Source: an uncultured Collinsella sp.
Lineage (GTDB): Bacteria; Actinomycetota; Coriobacteriia; Coriobacteriales; Coriobacteriaceae
NCBI GenBank assembly: GCA_959602875.1
Contig: CAUGVQ010000009.1
Span: forward strand, 1 to 34,881
Direction of reading: 5' to 3'
DNA length: 34,881 nucleotides
Part shown: in pieces, positions 24,685-32,503 of the stretch
Layout of the letters: every line of letters begins with the position of its first letter
How positions within the stretch are numbered: position 1 is the first letter of the stretch
Notes under the pieces: generated by a model
What the model was told of the DNA's origin: nothing
Database searches by the model: none
Seen by the model: the letters and a program-made list of their open reading frames with translations, nothing else
Position numbers and translations under genes: made by a program

Positions 24685-26109
24685 CTAGCACGCGGGGTCG
24701 ATGCGCTGGATGTTGAAGCTGCGCGCCACGCACGCGCGCGCCTCCTGCAGGCTTGCAAACTCGCCCGTGGCGATCATCTGCGTCATGAGGTTGCCGAGCG
24801 CCGTGCCCTCGGTGGGGCCGGCAAACACGGGAACGCCGCAGGCGTTAGCGGTTGCTTGGTTCATGTAGCGGTTCTGGCTGCCGCCACCCACGATGTTGAT
24901 GCAGGTGCGCGCAACCCCGGTGAGCTCGCCGAGCTCCGCCACAGCGCGGGTGTAGTCGGCAGCAAGCGAGTCGTAGATGCAGCGCACAAGCTCGCCCGGC
25001 TCTGCGGGCACAGGGCCGCCCGCCTCGCGGCACGCGGCGCGAACCTCGTCCACCATGGAAGCGGGGGCGAGGAAGCGGTCGGCGTCCACGTCGAGCAGCG
25101 GGAAGTCGCCGCGCGCGGCAAAGGCCTCGTCAATGAGCGTGTCAAAGCTCGGCAGCTTGCCGTCTGCGCGCGGACCGAGCTCGCGGCGCACGCTCTGCAC
25201 CATCCACATGCCCATGATGTTCTTGAGGTAGCGATAGGTGCCGTACGCGCCGCCCTCGTTGGTGAAGTTTGCCTTGGCGCTCGCCGCGCCCGTGATGGGT
25301 GCGGTGTTCTCGCTGCCGAGCAGGCTCCACGTGCCGCTCGAAAGGTAGGCCGCCGCGGGGTCGGCCGCGGGAACGGCAAGCCAGGCGGAGCCGGTGTCGT
25401 GCGTTGCGGGCAAGACAACCTGCGCGTCATAGCCCACGCGCGTGCGGGCCTCGGGCGTGAGGCTGCCGAGGATAGCGCCCGGCTCCCGCACGGCTTGGAA
25501 GATCGCGCGCGGCAGACCGAGGCGGGCGATGAGCTCGTCGTCCCACGTACGCGACGCCGCACCTACGAGCGCCGTCGTAGAGGCGTTGGTGTACTCGTTT
25601 GCGGCCACACCCGTGAGGAGGTAATTGAGGTAATCCGGCACCATGAGGAAGGTGCGGGCGCGCTCGAGCTCCTCGGGATGCTCGCGCATCTGCGCCACGA
25701 GCTGATAGGCGGTGTTGAACCGCTGGAACTGGATACCCGTGCGCGCATAGTGCTCGTCAAAGGTGATGGCGCCCGTGCGCTCAAGGTCCTCGCGGATACC
25801 CTCGGTGCGCCCGTCGCGATACGCGACCGCGTCCCCAATGCGCGCGCCACCCTCGTCCAGAAGCACATAGTCAACGGCCCAGGTGTCGATGCCGATCGTG
25901 TCGGACGCAAGCCCCTGCTCGCCCGCCGCGGCTAGACCCGCGACCACGTTCTCGGCCAGCGCGTCGATATCCCAGCAAAGATGGCCGTTTTGCTCGACGA
26001 GCCCGTTGTCGAAGCGGTATACCTCGGTGAGTTCGATCTTGCCGTCTACCACCTCGCCCACAATGTGGCGCCCGCTCGAAGCGCCGATGTCGATCGCCAG
26101 ATGCTTCAT
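24685..26109 (-). CDS. rhaB: L-rhamnulokinase (RhaB)
   Basis: A 474-residue FGGY-family kinase that phosphorylates L-rhamnulose at O1. It opens with the ATP-phosphate motif LAIDIGASSGRHIVG. It then shows WDIDAL, TIGIDTWAVDYVLLD, the RhaB-type run YARTGIQFQRFNTAYQL, THDTGSAWLAVP (with the likely catalytic Asp), SSGTWSLLG and NIVGGGSQNRYMNQATA. Start: ATG at 26109, with AAGGAGG 11 bases upstream; a TTG at 26118 is too close to that site. It is the first gene of the rhaB-isomerase-rhaD operon and divergent from a RhaS-like regulator. The need for a rhamnulose kinase implies that free, unphosphorylated rhamnose is produced in the cell. Confidence 0.94.
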   Translation of the reverse strand: MKHLAIDIGASSGRHIVGEVVDGKIELTEVYRFDNGLVEQNGHLCWDIDALAENVVAGLAAAGEQGLASDTIGIDTWAVDYVLLDEGGARIGDAVAYRDGRTEGIREDLERTGAITFDEHYARTGIQFQRFNTAYQLVAQMREHPEELERARTFLMVPDYLNYLLTGVAANEYTNASTTALVGAASRTWDDELIARLGLPRAIFQAVREPGAILGSLTPEARTRVGYDAQVVLPATHDTGSAWLAVPAADPAAAYLSSGTWSLLGSENTAPITGAASAKANFTNEGGAYGTYRYLKNIMGMWMVQSVRRELGPRADGKLPSFDTLIDEAFAARGDFPLLDVDADRFLAPASMVDEVRAACREAGGPVPAEPGELVRCIYDSLAADYTRAVAELGELTGVARTCINIVGGGSQNRYMNQATANACGVPVFAGPTEGTALGNLMTQMIATGEFASLQEARACVARSFNIQRIDPAC

Positions 26110-26214
26110 AGCCCTCAAACCCTCCTTGCAGCCCGCACGGGCGCCAGTTGCCGACGCTCGCGCACCGTCTGCCGCCGCTTGCGCGGACAGCTGCCGGATT
26201 CTCTATCTGCTTGC

Positions 26215-26266
26215 AGTATATTTTTGAGACACAAAGCGCTCCATACTCATTATTCGCTTTATGTCT
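26215..26266 (-). promoter_or_regulatory. rhaB promoter with RhaS-like inverted operator
   Basis: Two arms, AGACACAAAGCG (26227-26238) and CGCTTTATGTCT (26255-26266), form an inverted repeat with one mismatch in 12 and a 16-bp gap. The rhaB-side arm ends just before a minus-strand -10 TATACT (26215-26220) that has no recognisable -35. An activator on this repeat would sit over the missing -35. Enteric RhaS, as I recall, binds inverted half-sites separated by 16 bp, so the geometry fits the AraC-family protein encoded next door. Confidence 0.6.
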
Positions 26267-26292
26267 TCGAGATATCCCACAGGAGAGATTTC

Positions 26293-27156
26293 ATGCTTAC
26301 CTACAAGCTCGACCTCGAGGAACGCAGCACCTGGATACGCACGACCCCCGGCGACCACGAGCTCGCCCAACCGTTCTGGGCAACGGAACAGGGGGATTTC
26401 TACGCTCATGCCGATTTCTTTACCGAGCGATCTGAGAAGGACAGCTACGAGCTCTTTTACACGCTCGACGGCGAGGGATATCTTGAGCAAAACGGCCACG
26501 CCGTGACCCTGCGCCCGGGATCGGCGCTGCTTATCGACTGTCGCACGCCGCAGCGCTATCGCACCAAGCAGGGACAGGAGCGCTGGTACCATCTCTGGGT
26601 GCACGTCGACGGCCCGGGCGTCGCCGCCATGGCGGAGACGCTCGACGTCACATCGCTGCGGCCGGTGGAGCTTGCCGAGCCCATTGCGCGCCGGCACTTT
26701 GCCGCCATTGCCACCAACCTCGAGAAGCCGGGTATCATGGCCTCCACCGTGGTGGGCCTCTCCATCCACAGCTTGCTCGCCGAAATGGTAGGCGCTGCGC
26801 AGGCAAACGCCGAGTCCGCCCTGGGCGACGAAGCCGTGCGCCGCGCCTGCGAGCTGATTGAGAGCGCCTACGCCGAGCCCGTCACCCTGGACGACTTGGC
26901 GCGCGCAGCAAAGGTAAGTAAGTCCTACCTGCTTAAACTCTTCCGCCAGAACCTCGGCACCACGCCCTACGACCACCTGCTGCGCTACCGCATCACACGC
27001 GCCAAGGAGCTGCTGGCAGAGACCGACTACAAAGTTGGCAAAATCTCTGAGCTCGTGGGCTTTAACAGCGAGAGCAACTTCTCCTACCGCTTCTCGCGCA
27101 TGGTTGGCCAAAGCCCGCGCGCCTACCGCGAGAGCTGCCCCGTCCGGCACGACTAG
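26293..27156 (+). CDS. AraC-family regulator of the rhamnose operon (RhaS-like)
   Basis: A 287-residue regulator; the ATG at 26293 follows AGGAGA (26281-26286) at 6-base spacing, while frames further upstream lack such a site. The N-terminal half is a cupin sensor: LFYTLDGEGYLEQNG, RPGSALLIDC, RWYHLWVHVDG. The C-terminal half has ARAAKVSKSYLLKLFRQNLG and VGKISELVGFNSESNFSYRF, ending SPRAYRE. It is divergent from rhaB with 183 bp between, and a strong inverted repeat lies between them. It most likely activates rhaB-isomerase-rhaD in response to rhamnose. Shorter than the other three AraC proteins here and not a close paralogue of them. Confidence 0.88.
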   Translation: MLTYKLDLEERSTWIRTTPGDHELAQPFWATEQGDFYAHADFFTERSEKDSYELFYTLDGEGYLEQNGHAVTLRPGSALLIDCRTPQRYRTKQGQERWYHLWVHVDGPGVAAMAETLDVTSLRPVELAEPIARRHFAAIATNLEKPGIMASTVVGLSIHSLLAEMVGAAQANAESALGDEAVRRACELIESAYAEPVTLDDLARAAKVSKSYLLKLFRQNLGTTPYDHLLRYRITRAKELLAETDYKVGKISELVGFNSESNFSYRFSRMVGQSPRAYRESCPVRHD

Positions 27157-27211
27157 GTGTGCCGCCCTGCCCAACACAGCTAGGTGCGCTACTGCGCTCT
27201 GCTCGACATCG

Positions 27212-27256
27212 ACGGCCGCGCTACGGCGGGGCGCTCGGCACCCGTAGGGCGGCCGT
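27212..27256. terminator. Large GC hairpin after the RhaS-like gene
   Basis: ACGGCCGC and CTACGG on the left (27212-27226) pair with CCGTAG and GCGGCCGT on the right (27242-27256), with one bulged base on each side and a ~15-base loop. It starts 55 bases after the stop. There is no T-run, so it is a possible terminator or an extragenic palindrome. Confidence 0.45.
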
Positions 27257-27280
27257 GGGTTCGTCTGTCGAAATTTATCT

Positions 27281-27418
27281 CAAAACCATGTTTACCAGCG
27301 CTCACGGGGCGTCAGCAGCTGGAAAACATGGTTTTGGCGAAATAGGCCCCTGCAAAGCCGTGTTTACCAGCGCTTGCTTAGGGAGCGGTGGCAGAACAGC
27401 TTTGCAGACAGGCCCTAC
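27281..27418. repeat. Two related palindromic elements in tandem
   Basis: Unit 1 (27281-27336) starts CAAAACCATGTTTACCAGC and ends GCTGGAAAACATGGTTTTG, so it folds on itself. Unit 2 (27353-27414) starts CAAAGCCGTGTTTACCAGC and ends ACAGCTTTG, and its stem extends outward through GGCCC on both sides. The two left arms match closely (both contain TGTTTACCAGCGCT) while the loops differ. They lie between the RhaS-like gene and the tRNA terminator. Not coding; possibly a small REP-like or MITE-like family. Confidence 0.7.
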
Positions 27419-27421
27419 AAA

Positions 27422-27460
27422 CTAAAAACGGGTCGGGAGCGTCTTCGTCCCGACCCGTTT
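27422..27460 (-). terminator. Terminator of the tRNA-Arg gene
   Basis: AACGGGTCGGGA and TCCCGACCCGTT form a perfect 12-bp stem (27427-27438 with 27448-27459) with a 9-base loop. On the minus strand the stem is followed by TTT. It begins 9 bases after the tRNA 3' end. Confidence 0.88.
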
Positions 27461-27468
27461 GGATGCAA

Positions 27469-27544
27469 TGGTGCCCCAGATTGGATTCGAACCAACGACA
27501 CCCGCTTTAGGAGAGCGGTGCTCTATCCCCTGAGCTACTGAGGC
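27469..27544 (-). tRNA. tRNA-Arg (anticodon CCT), CCA encoded
   Basis: A 76-base cloverleaf on the minus strand. The acceptor GCCTCAG pairs with CTGGGGC (one G-T), with discriminator A and an encoded CCA. D arm GCTC-AGGGGATA-GAGC; anticodon arm CCGCT-CTCCTAA-AGCGG, giving anticodon CCT, which reads AGG; T arm GTTGG-TTCGAAT-CCAAT. A -10-like TAAAAT lies 15 bases upstream of the 5' end (27559-27564, minus strand), and a strong terminator follows. It sits at the border between the sugar island and the housekeeping operon. I found no second copy of its 3' end in the window. Confidence 0.96.
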
Positions 27545-27634
27545 ATATGTAATGCTTGATTTTAGCAGAAGCAGGAAGTGACGTTTCCGCCGCGCCCCTT
27601 CTCCATGCCGATTGCGATGGGCAGCGGCGAACAC

Positions 27635-30058
27635 CTACAGCGTCATGTTGGGGTCGGCATCCACGTCAAAGCCGGCGAAGTCGCCCTCGCTGAACTTGCG
27701 GCGCGCCACCTCGGCGATCATGGCGGCATTGTCCGTGCAGGCGTTTTGCGGCGGCAGTGTGACGCGCACGCCGCGACGGCCAAGTTTCTCGGTCAGCAGG
27801 GCGCGCAGGTGCGGGTTTGCCGCCACGCCGCCGCCGAGGCAGTACTCGCGCGCCCCGGTCTCGCGCAGGGCGTCCCACGCCTTCTTGAACTGCACGTCAA
27901 ACACGGCAGCCTCAAACGATGCGGCAAGATCGGGCAGGTGGATGGTGCGCCCGGCAACCGTCTCCTGCTCGATATAGGTCACCACCGCCGTCTTGAGGCC
28001 CGACAGCGAGAAGCGGTAATCATGGCTGTGCATCATGGCACGCGGGAAATCAATAGCGTGCGGGTCACCGTCCTCCGCCAAGCGGGAGATGATGGGGCCG
28101 CCCGGATATCCTAGGCCAAGCGCCTTAGCGACCTTGTCAAAGGCCTCACCCACCGCGTCATCGAGGGTCTCGCCGAGCACCTGGTAGTCGCCCCAGGCGC
28201 GCACGTGCACGAGCATCGTGTGCCCACCCGAGACGAGCGTGAAGATAAAGGGCGGCTCCAGATCGGGCTGGGCGAGCAGGTTGGCGAAGAGGTGGCCCTC
28301 CAGGTGGTTCACGGTAACAAGCGGCTTGCCGGCGGCATAGGCAAAGCCCTTGGCAAAGGCAACGCCCACCACAAGCGCGCCTACAAGGCCGGGCCCTTGC
28401 GTGACACCCACGCAGGCAAGTTCCTCGGGTGCAAGCGGACTAGCGAGACCGAGCGTCTCCGCGGCCTCCTCGAGCGCCTCGTCCACTACGCCAACAATAA
28501 CCTCAACGTGCTTGCGCGAGGCGATCTCGGGCACCACGCCGCCAAAACGGGCATGGAAATCAATCTGCGTCGACACCTTGTTGGCAATCAGGCGCCCATC
28601 GGCGTCGATGATGGCAACGGCCGTCTCATCGCAGGAGCTCTCGATGGCGAGCACCGGCGCCAGACGCTCGATCAGGGCACGCTCCTCGTCGCTGCGACAG
28701 GGGCGCTCAAGCGGCCACGTGCGCCGCACCGCTGCCGTGGGCTCGGGCGAGGCGGCGTCGACAGGCAGGACGAGCGGCAGCGTTGCCGTCATAACCACGG
28801 CATCGGCACCGGGGCCGTAATAGTTGCGGCGTACGCCCGCCTCGGTAAAGCCGAGGGATTCGTAGAGGGCACGCGCGCCCACGTTATCCTGCTCAACCTC
28901 AAGCGAGACCGTGGTGCAGCCAAGCATCTGAGCATCGTAGCTCACCTGAGCGAGCAGACGGCGCGCAATGCCTGAGCGACGGCGCGAGGGATCGACCGCC
29001 ACGTCGAGGATCTGCACGTCGTTATCGACGATCATGCCGCCCGCAAGGCCAATGAGCTTGCCGTCGTCATGGGCGACCCACCAGCTGCGCGGCACCGCCA
29101 CCGTATCAGAAAGCTCGTCGAGAAACTGCGCGGCCGTCCAAGGCGTGTGCGCAGCGCTTGCAAAGCACGCCGCCTCAAGCACCGCCGCGGACTCCGCGTC
29201 CGCCGCCCCCATGGGACGGAACTGCAGATGGCGCCCCGAGAGCTCCTCGGCAACGCCCGTCTGCGCTGCCGCGGCGCTCTCGGCAAGGCCGAGGCGGCGG
29301 CGTTCGTTCTCCTCTGCGTCCGAAAGGCGCGTGTAGATGGGAAGCACGAGGGCCGGGTCGCCATCGCCCAGCGCAGAAAGCCCGTCGGCGCCCACGCGAT
29401 CAGCGGCTGCGAGGGCAAGCCCCTCACCCGAGGGCCACCACAGCTCGCGGTCGAGCGCGCGCTCCATCAGGCCCGCCTCGGCAAACAACTTGCCGTAGCG
29501 CACAAGGCCGTCGCCCGTAAGACGCAACTCACTCGCATCCGAACGGGCCGCCCACTCCTCAACGGCAACCGCGACCTTTACCACGCGCTCGCGCTCGAAG
29601 AGGCGATGCGCACCCGCCTCATCAACGCGGTACAGCGCCGGGTACACCTCGCCGCGCATGGCGTCTGCCGCCACCGCAATGAGGCCGCGCTCGCCCGCCT
29701 GCCACGCGCGCCACGCGCAGGCATCGAGCGTGGAGACGCCAAAGAGCGCCACGTTGGCACCGCGGGCGAGACCCTTTGCGGTTGAGATGCCAATGCGCAC
29801 GCCCGTAAACGACCCCGGCCCGCGCCCCACGAGCACGGCGTCGAGCTCGCCTGCGGACAGCCCCGCCTCGGCGAGCGCCTGGTCGAGCGTCCCGATAAGC
29901 TCGACGTTCGCATGGCGCCGGCACAGGTGGTCGCCCGCGGCCAGTACGTGAACGTCCGCACGCTCGCCTGCGCCCGGCGCCAGCTCCGCCACCGCAACGG
30001 CAAGCATGTCCGTCGAAGTATCGATTGCCGCCACGCGAACTCGTTCGCTCATTGCCAT
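27635..30058 (-). CDS. tsaD: TsaB-RimI-TsaD fusion: tRNA t6A synthesis and protein N-acetylation
   Basis: An 807-residue three-domain protein without internal stops. Residues 1-~245 are TsaB (AAIDTST, GRGPGSFTGVRIG). Residues ~278-430 are a RimI-type GNAT acetyltransferase (ILDVAVDPSRRRSGIARRLL, YESLGFTEAGVRRNYY), which acetylates ribosomal protein S18. Residues ~468-807 are TsaD (LAIESSCDETAVAI, metal ligands His584 and His588 in NHLEGH, LVSGGHT, GGVAANPHLRALL). TsaD transfers threonylcarbamoyl to A37 of ANN-reading tRNAs with TsaB and TsaE. The ATG at 30058 follows AGGAAGAG at 8 bases; a second ATG is two codons later. tsaE lies 70 bases upstream. These are usually separate adjacent genes. 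Cytoplasmic, presumably essential. Confidence 0.94.
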   Translation of the reverse strand: MAMSERVRVAAIDTSTDMLAVAVAELAPGAGERADVHVLAAGDHLCRRHANVELIGTLDQALAEAGLSAGELDAVLVGRGPGSFTGVRIGISTAKGLARGANVALFGVSTLDACAWRAWQAGERGLIAVAADAMRGEVYPALYRVDEAGAHRLFERERVVKVAVAVEEWAARSDASELRLTGDGLVRYGKLFAEAGLMERALDRELWWPSGEGLALAAADRVGADGLSALGDGDPALVLPIYTRLSDAEENERRRLGLAESAAAAQTGVAEELSGRHLQFRPMGAADAESAAVLEAACFASAAHTPWTAAQFLDELSDTVAVPRSWWVAHDDGKLIGLAGGMIVDNDVQILDVAVDPSRRRSGIARRLLAQVSYDAQMLGCTTVSLEVEQDNVGARALYESLGFTEAGVRRNYYGPGADAVVMTATLPLVLPVDAASPEPTAAVRRTWPLERPCRSDEERALIERLAPVLAIESSCDETAVAIIDADGRLIANKVSTQIDFHARFGGVVPEIASRKHVEVIVGVVDEALEEAAETLGLASPLAPEELACVGVTQGPGLVGALVVGVAFAKGFAYAAGKPLVTVNHLEGHLFANLLAQPDLEPPFIFTLVSGGHTMLVHVRAWGDYQVLGETLDDAVGEAFDKVAKALGLGYPGGPIISRLAEDGDPHAIDFPRAMMHSHDYRFSLSGLKTAVVTYIEQETVAGRTIHLPDLAASFEAAVFDVQFKKAWDALRETGAREYCLGGGVAANPHLRALLTEKLGRRGVRVTLPPQNACTDNAAMIAEVARRKFSEGDFAGFDVDADPNMTL

Positions 30059-30128
30059 GCTTTCAACTCTTCCTATCGTCAAAGGTACAACGCGCGCCCT
30101 GCGCAAGGCCGCCGGTGGCGCACCGGGG

Positions 30129-30641
30129 CTACTTCCCTGCAACCGACGCGCAAACCGCCGCATCAATCTCCGCGGCGAGCTTCTCAGCTCGCTCCCCGTG
30201 AGGCATGAGCTTCACGCGCCGCGCATCGGGCTCGTCCGCCACGCGCGCGATCACCACGCCCAGGTACTCATCGGTCAGCTCGTCCTGGAACTGCTCACCC
30301 CATTCAAGAAGGCACGCCCCCTCGTAACCGAGCACGTCGTAGATACCCGTGTCCTCGAGCTCGTAGGCATGCTGCAGGCGGTAGAGGTCAAAATGGAACA
30401 GCGGGATGCGCCCGCCGTCGTGCACCGCCATGAGGGCGAAGGTGGGGCTCGTCACCGGATGACCGTCACCCAAACCGCGGGCCACGCCCTTGGTGAGATG
30501 GGTCTTGCCCACGCCGAGGCCGCCGGTGAGCACGAGCACGTCGCCCTCCTCTAGGCAGGGCGCGATAAGCTCGCCCAGCCGCTCGGTGTCCTGCGCAGAC
30601 GAGGTGCCGTACACACCCGCAGACGCGCGCGTAAGCGCCAT
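30129..30641 (-). CDS. tsaE: tRNA threonylcarbamoyladenosine biosynthesis ATPase TsaE
   Basis: A 170-residue P-loop ATPase that drives the TsaB-TsaD t6A machinery. The Walker A motif is at 40-47 (GGLGVGKT). SPTFALM, FHFDLYRLQHAYELEDTGI and LLEWGEQF are the family hallmarks. The ATG at 30641 is one base after the stop of the glycosylase gene (TGA-T-ATG), with AGGTGA upstream inside that gene, so translation is probably coupled. The frame extends further upstream in Arg/Ser-rich sequence that overlaps the glycosylase gene; this is not real. Length is normal for the family. Confidence 0.94.
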   Translation of the reverse strand: MALTRASAGVYGTSSAQDTERLGELIAPCLEEGDVLVLTGGLGVGKTHLTKGVARGLGDGHPVTSPTFALMAVHDGGRIPLFHFDLYRLQHAYELEDTGIYDVLGYEGACLLEWGEQFQDELTDEYLGVVIARVADEPDARRVKLMPHGERAEKLAAEIDAAVCASVAGK

Positions 30642-30642
30642 A

Positions 30643-31335
30643 TCACTCACCTGCCGCAGGCAGATGGTCGGTCGACACAGGTCGCTGGGCCTCCAAGGAC
30701 TCCGCCGCGTCAGGCGTGGCCGCGGGGGCGGAGCCCTGCGGGTGCCGGGCGAGGTAGTCGCCGAGCATGCGGAGGTCCGCCTCAAGCAGCTCCTGCCACT
30801 TGGGGTTGCGCAGCGCCGCCGCGGGGTGGAACGTGGGCATGACCACAAAGTGGCCCATCTGATGGAAGCGACCGCGCAAGCGCGTGATGCCGATCTCGGT
30901 CTTGAGGACAAAGTGCGTTGCCGGATTGCCGAGGGTCACGATGATATCGGGCCAGATGCTCCTGATCTGCTCGCGCAGAAACGGCGAGCAGGCGAGCACC
31001 TCGTCGGGCTTGGGGTCGCGGTTTCCCGGCGGGCGGCACTTGAGAACGTTGGCGATGTAGATGTCCTCACGGCGGAGCCCCGCGAGCGCGAGGATACCGT
31101 TCAGGTTCTCGCCTGCGCGGCCCACAAACGGCTCGCCCTGCAAGTCTTCGTTGCGACCGGGTGCCTCGCCCACAAACATAACGCGCGCGTGCGGGTTGCC
31201 CACGCCAAAGACGATATTGGTGCGCGTCTGCGCAAGCTCACACAGGCGGCAGTCGCCGAGCACCGAGCGGATCTCTTCGAGCGAGACCTCGCGCGGGCCC
31301 TGGTGTTCGTGACCTGGAATATGCATGACTCCCAT
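30643..31335 (-). CDS. Family 4 uracil-DNA glycosylase (4Fe-4S)
   Basis: A 230-residue DNA repair enzyme that removes uracil from DNA. Four cysteines have the family 4 iron-sulfur spacing: C29-x2-C32 and C100-x15-C116. Motif A is GEAPG...PFVGRAG (56-75), and the second active-site motif is FHPAAALRNP. The C-terminal ~35 residues are a Pro/Ala-rich tail. The ATG at 31335 follows AGGGGG at 5 bases; an in-frame ATG three codons later is less well placed. It sits between alr and tsaE, 9 bases after the alr stop and one base before the tsaE start, so a repair gene is embedded in a translationally coupled housekeeping operon. Confidence 0.94.
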   Translation of the reverse strand: MGVMHIPGHEHQGPREVSLEEIRSVLGDCRLCELAQTRTNIVFGVGNPHARVMFVGEAPGRNEDLQGEPFVGRAGENLNGILALAGLRREDIYIANVLKCRPPGNRDPKPDEVLACSPFLREQIRSIWPDIIVTLGNPATHFVLKTEIGITRLRGRFHQMGHFVVMPTFHPAAALRNPKWQELLEADLRMLGDYLARHPQGSAPAATPDAAESLEAQRPVSTDHLPAAGE

Positions 31336-31344
31336 GCGGGCCCC

Positions 31345-32496
31345 CTACAGATAAACCTTCTCGAGGCGCATGCCAAAGTTGCAGGCGACCTCGTAGTTGA
31401 TCGTGCCGCGCAGGGCGGCCATCTCCTCCATGGTGATCTCGGCGCCACCGTCGCGGCCGACGATGGTCATGATGTCGCCGTACTCCGCCTCGGGAACCGG
31501 ATGGCCCGGCGTTGACTGGATGGCGACCATGCATTGGTCCATGCAGATGTTGCCCACCTGACGCACGCGCTGGCCGCGGTAGAGCACCTCCATGCGGTTG
31601 GAGAGCACGCGCGCAAGGCCGTCGGCGTAGCCTATAGGCAGGGTGCAAATCTGGACGGTCGTGCGCGGCACGCGGTAGGTGAAACCATAGCCCACGCCCT
31701 CGCCCATCGCCGGCTGCGCGGTGCGCGTCACGCGTGCCCGCACGCTCATGACCGGTTCGAGCTCGATCCTGCCGCGCGCGCTCTCGCAGGGCATGAGGCC
31801 GTAGAGACCGATGCCCACGCGCACCATGTCATAGTGGCTCGCCGGATCAAAGATCGTTGCCGGGGTGTTGTCGCAGTGCACCGTTCCGCAGTCGAGGCCC
31901 GCATCGCGCATCGCGCGCACCGCCTCGTCAAACCGCTTGCGCTGCAGCTGGTAGTCCCATCCGCCCGGATCGTCGGCGGTGGCAAAGTGGGTAAACACAC
32001 CGTCGCAGGCAAGGCCGCGGTGAAAATCGATGCCACGGCGGAACTCAACTGCCTCGGTGCAGGGCACGCCAATGCGGTTCATGCCCGTCTCCACGGCGAG
32101 GTGATACCGGCCGACCGTGCCCGCCTGGACCGCGCACTCGCCGTACGCGAGCGCAAACTCGACGGTGTAGACCGTCGGCATGATGTTGTGCTCCAGAAGC
32201 GCCGGGATCGCGCCGAGCGGGGGCTCGGCCAAGACAAGGATCGGCAGCGTGATGCCCGCTTCGCGCAGCTTCACGCCCTCCAGGACCGTCGCGACCGCGA
32301 ACATGTCGGCGCCCGCCTGCTGCATGATTTGGCAGCACTCCGCCGCGCCGTGGCCATAAGCATCCGCCTTGACCACGCAGCACATGCGCTCGCGCCCGCG
32401 CAACAGGCGCTTGAAGGCACGGACGTTCTTGCGGAGCGCCCCGCGGTCGATCTCCACCCAGGCCCAGCGCGTCTGGGGCTCCTTGCTCTGCGGCAT
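31345..32496 (-). CDS. alr: Alanine racemase
   Basis: A 383-residue fold-type III PLP enzyme making D-alanine for peptidoglycan. The PLP lysine is Lys43 in VVKADAYGHG. Other family marks are HLAVETGMNRIG, VRVGIGLYG, the catalytic Tyr region GYGFTYRV, LPIGYADG and NICMDQCMV. The ATG at 32496 is preceded by GAAGGAGG, which lies at the end of nnr; the nnr stop is 7 bases upstream of the ATG. Length is normal. Operon position between nnr and the glycosylase gene follows the acpS-nnr-alr order common in Gram-positive bacteria. Confidence 0.96.
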   Translation of the reverse strand: MPQSKEPQTRWAWVEIDRGALRKNVRAFKRLLRGRERMCCVVKADAYGHGAAECCQIMQQAGADMFAVATVLEGVKLREAGITLPILVLAEPPLGAIPALLEHNIMPTVYTVEFALAYGECAVQAGTVGRYHLAVETGMNRIGVPCTEAVEFRRGIDFHRGLACDGVFTHFATADDPGGWDYQLQRKRFDEAVRAMRDAGLDCGTVHCDNTPATIFDPASHYDMVRVGIGLYGLMPCESARGRIELEPVMSVRARVTRTAQPAMGEGVGYGFTYRVPRTTVQICTLPIGYADGLARVLSNRMEVLYRGQRVRQVGNICMDQCMVAIQSTPGHPVPEAEYGDIMTIVGRDGGAEITMEEMAALRGTINYEVACNFGMRLEKVYL

Positions 32497-32503
32497 GGCT
32501 GTC

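Noticed and set aside
27469..27544. Integration site (att) at the tRNA-Arg gene
   Set aside because: I found no repeat of the tRNA 3' end elsewhere in the window and no integrase gene. The island's other border, near 7856, has no matching sequence.
28968..29336. Frames on the plus strand within the tsaB-rimI-tsaD region
   Set aside because: They are antisense to a complete and well-recognised gene and show only low-complexity Arg/Ser/Ala sequence.
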